Assembly (NCBI GenBank): GCA_027075825.1
Contig: JALSZZ010000391.1
Span: 1 to 7,022, forward strand
DNA length: 7,022 nucleotides
Direction of reading: 5' to 3'
Source of the DNA: Mariprofundaceae bacterium
GTDB taxonomy: Bacteria > Pseudomonadota > Zetaproteobacteria > Mariprofundales > Mariprofundaceae
In this document: positions 5,861-7,022 of the stretch, in pieces
How positions within the stretch are numbered: the stretch's first letter is position 1
Layout: each line of letters opens with the position of its first letter
Translations under genes and position numbers: made by a program
Notes under the pieces: model-generated
Told to the model about the DNA's origin: nothing
The model's database searches: none
What the model saw: only the letters and a program-made list of their open reading frames with translations

Positions 5861-6799
5861 TCACGAAAATCTGCCGGCGGAGGCCTCGAGATACCGGTTC
5901 CCTCCCTCTGGCATGTCTTTGAACCTGCGGTGCATCCACAGGTATTGCTCGGGGTAGTGTCGCATGTAGTCCTCGATGATGTGGATGATCCGGGCCGTGT
6001 CCGCCTCGGGATCGTCGCTCGGGAAGCCTTCCAGCATGGGCTGGAACTCCAGCAGGTTGCGGCCATCGCGCTGGCGTACCGAGAAGCAGGGCAGTACCAC
6101 GGCATCGCCCATGCGGGCCAGCCGGCTCCCACCGGTGGTCGTCGCGGTGGGAATGCCAAAGAAGGGGACGAAGACGCTGTTCTTCAGCCCGTAGTTCTGA
6201 TCCGGTGCATACCAGATGATGCCGCCCTGCTTCAGGGTGCGCACGATGCGGCGCATGTCGGTGATGGGAATGGCGTCGCCGTAGATGGCGATGCGGCGCT
6301 GGCGCATCACCTGTTCGAAGCAGGGGTTGCGGTCCGGCTTGTAGGTGGTGTGGAAGGGGCGAATGCGCCCCAGGGCGCGGCCGCAGATCTCGATGCTGGT
6401 GGTGTGCGAACCGAGCATGATGACGCCCTTGCCGGTGGCGATGGCGGCGTCCAGGTGTTCCAGGCCGCGGATCTCCACCTGACCGTCGATCTGCCGTTGC
6501 GGGCCGAACCAGGCGGTGGCCGTCTCCAGCATGCCGCGCGCGGCAGAGACGAAGCTGTTGCGTACCAGCTGTTCCTGTTCAGCCCTGGAGAGTTCGGGGA
6601 AGGCGAGTCCGATGTTGACGCGGGCGATGAAACGGCGCCGTGCGGCCACGGCATGAATGGCCTGGCCCAGTATCCAGCCCAGCCCCATGCGTGCGCGGCG
6701 CGGCAGGCGCGCCAGCAGCCACATGCCGCCGACCGCGAGCGCGGTGCGCCAGCAGCGGGGCTGGACCAGCCGGGTCTGTTCGGGGGCAGGCCGTGACAT
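5861..6799 (-). CDS. lpxL: Lipid A biosynthesis lauroyl acyltransferase (LpxL/HtrB)
   Basis: A 312-residue lysophospholipid-acyltransferase-superfamily protein. Known reaction: transfer of a secondary acyl chain, usually laurate, from acyl-ACP to Kdo2-lipid IVA at the cytoplasmic face of the inner membrane. A hydrophobic N-terminal anchor lies at about 19-31. The HX4E catalytic pair is in LGSHTTSIEICGR (His132, Glu137). YKPDRNP (153-159) and MRQRR (165-169) supply conserved arginines, and WYAPDQNYG (196-204) contains Asp200. These positions agree with the numbering I recall for Escherichia coli LpxL (H132, E137, R169, D200). The end LWMHRRFK (287-294) is also typical. The length matches the family. 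The ATG at 6799 is the first possible start, as an in-frame TGA lies 4 bases upstream; AAGAG precedes it by 7 bases. GC is about 73% (6481-6540) but falls to about 57% across 5881-6000. An LpxM/LpxP paralogue is possible. Confidence 0.88.
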   Translation of the reverse strand: MSRPAPEQTRLVQPRCWRTALAVGGMWLLARLPRRARMGLGWILGQAIHAVAARRRFIARVNIGLAFPELSRAEQEQLVRNSFVSAARGMLETATAWFGPQRQIDGQVEIRGLEHLDAAIATGKGVIMLGSHTTSIEICGRALGRIRPFHTTYKPDRNPCFEQVMRQRRIAIYGDAIPITDMRRIVRTLKQGGIIWYAPDQNYGLKNSVFVPFFGIPTATTTGGSRLARMGDAVVLPCFSVRQRDGRNLLEFQPMLEGFPSDDPEADTARIIHIIEDYMRHYPEQYLWMHRRFKDMPEGGNRYLEASAGRFS

Positions 6800-6826
6800 G
6801 CGTCATCTCTTGAGCAGGGCCCGTCC

Positions 6827-6832
6827 ATTCTA
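6827..6832 (-). promoter_or_regulatory. Candidate -10 element for the lpxL/fkbM operon
   Basis: On the minus strand this reads TAGAAT, five of six matches to TATAAT, 27 bases before the lpxL ATG. No convincing TTGACA-like -35 is found 16-18 bases further upstream; that stretch is very GC-rich. A promoter must exist somewhere in this divergent gap, but this exact placement is a guess. Confidence 0.3.
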
Positions 6833-6843
6833 GCCGAGTCGGC
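6833..6843. repeat. 11-bp perfect inverted repeat in the divergent gap
   Basis: GCCGA-G-TCGGC is an odd-length palindrome lying between the two candidate -10 elements for lpxL and hldE. It might be a short operator or a chance palindrome in GC-rich DNA; 5-bp arms are too short to decide. Confidence 0.25.
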
Positions 6844-6869
6844 AGGGGGAGGGCGAGCGGCCGGCGTGG

Positions 6870-6875
6870 TATCAT
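6870..6875 (+). promoter_or_regulatory. Candidate -10 element for hldE
   Basis: TATCAT matches TATAAT in five of six positions and would place the transcript start near 6882, about 34 bases before the hldE ATG at 6916. No recognisable -35 lies at the usual distance, as the region reads GGGAGGG-type sequence. If real, it rules out translation from the in-frame ATG at 6874, which overlaps it. Confidence 0.3.
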
Positions 6876-6915
6876 GGCGCCTCGCAACGAACCGCCCCTT
6901 GCGCATTCATTCGGC

Positions 6916-7022
6916 ATGAAGCTGCAGATACCCGCCTTCGACAATGCCCGCGTCCTGATCGCCGGCGATGTGATGCTCGACCGCTACTGGCACGGCGACA
7001 CCTCGCGCATCTCGCCCGAGGC
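6916..7022 (+). CDS. hldE: HldE, D-beta-D-heptose 7-phosphate kinase / 1-phosphate adenylyltransferase, 5' end
   Basis: The first 35 residues of the bifunctional ADP-heptose synthesis enzyme, cut by the window end. The visible part is the beginning of the N-terminal PfkB/ribokinase-type kinase domain: [15 protein letters not shown] (13-27) then TSRISPEA, almost word for word the start of characterised HldE/RfaE proteins. The kinase half makes heptose 1,7-bisphosphate and the unseen C-terminal half would add AMP to give the ADP-heptose precursor used by WaaC and related transferases in the cytoplasm. [13 protein letters not shown] matches the usual family N-terminus, which supports ATG 6916. 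An in-frame ATG at 6874 would add 14 atypical residues and has no ribosome-binding site, but 6916 also lacks a clear one. It is divergent from lpxL, with 116 bases between the starts, and is GC-rich like the other core genes. Confidence 0.93.
   Translation, partial: MKLQIPAFDNARVLIAGDVMLDRYWHGDTSRISPE

Noticed and set aside
5759..6796. 345-codon plus-strand open frame opposite lpxL
   Set aside because: It is a shadow of the high-GC minus-strand lpxL gene: low-complexity Ala/Gly/Val/Asp-rich translation with no recognisable domain, whereas the minus frame has all LpxL motifs.
6874..6915. In-frame ATG upstream of the hldE start
   Set aside because: Would add 14 residues unlike the conserved HldE N-terminus, has no ribosome-binding site and overlaps the candidate -10 box.
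6307..6944. Minus-strand open frames of 199 and 121 codons overlapping the lpxL 5' end and the hldE start
   Set aside because: Translations are Arg/Pro/Ala-rich, typical of out-of-frame GC-rich DNA, and overlap two well-supported genes.

Overview
The window is a lipopolysaccharide (LPS) or lipooligosaccharide core locus from a Gram-negative bacterium, most likely a gammaproteobacterium. The evidence is the set of core functions at the edges: the end of a heptosyltransferase I (WaaC) gene, a lipid A lauroyl acyltransferase (LpxL) gene, and the start of hldE (ADP-heptose synthesis), whose visible N-terminus has the conserved GDVMLDRYW and SRISPEA blocks. I cannot assign a genus.

Layout. Positions 1-265 (+) hold the 3' end of waaC. 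It runs with 4-base overlap into a tightly packed same-strand series: a WaaE/KdtX-type family 2 glycosyltransferase (262-1059), a second family 2 glycosyltransferase with a galactosyltransferase-like C-terminus (1059-1877), a family 25 glycosyltransferase (about 1895-2653), a multi-spanning O-antigen ligase/polymerase family membrane protein (2650-3912) and a family 9 heptosyltransferase-like protein (about 3887-4981). Apart from a 17-base gap before the family 25 gene, these genes overlap, so they look like one translationally coupled operon. A perfect 8-bp stem-loop follows at 4984-5002. On the minus strand, converging on this operon, lie lpxL (5861-6799) and, downstream of it, an FkbM-family methyltransferase (5105-5848). 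hldE starts divergently at 6916 and runs off the end.

How the genes work together. HldE makes the ADP-heptose that WaaC and the family 9 enzyme are expected to use. LpxL finishes acylation of the Kdo2-lipid A precursor at the inner membrane. The family 2 and 25 enzymes probably extend the heptose core on the cytoplasmic face. The ligase-like protein would act at the periplasmic face. The FkbM protein could methylate a sugar of the product. Exact sugars and linkages cannot be read from sequence.

The most striking feature is base composition. Single 60-base lines counted by hand give about 68% GC in waaC (121-180) and 73% in lpxL (6481-6540), but 37-42% through the glycosyltransferase/ligase block and about 45-48% in the methyltransferase gene. 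The change is abrupt near 240-300 and near 5850-6000. Roughly 262-5850 therefore looks like an exchangeable, horizontally acquired surface-polysaccharide cassette between conserved core genes, with its genes attached to the 3' ends of the two flanking transcription units. No RNA genes, insertion sequences, CRISPR arrays or attachment sites were seen. The only non-coding stretches over 100 bases are 4982-5104 and 6800-6915.
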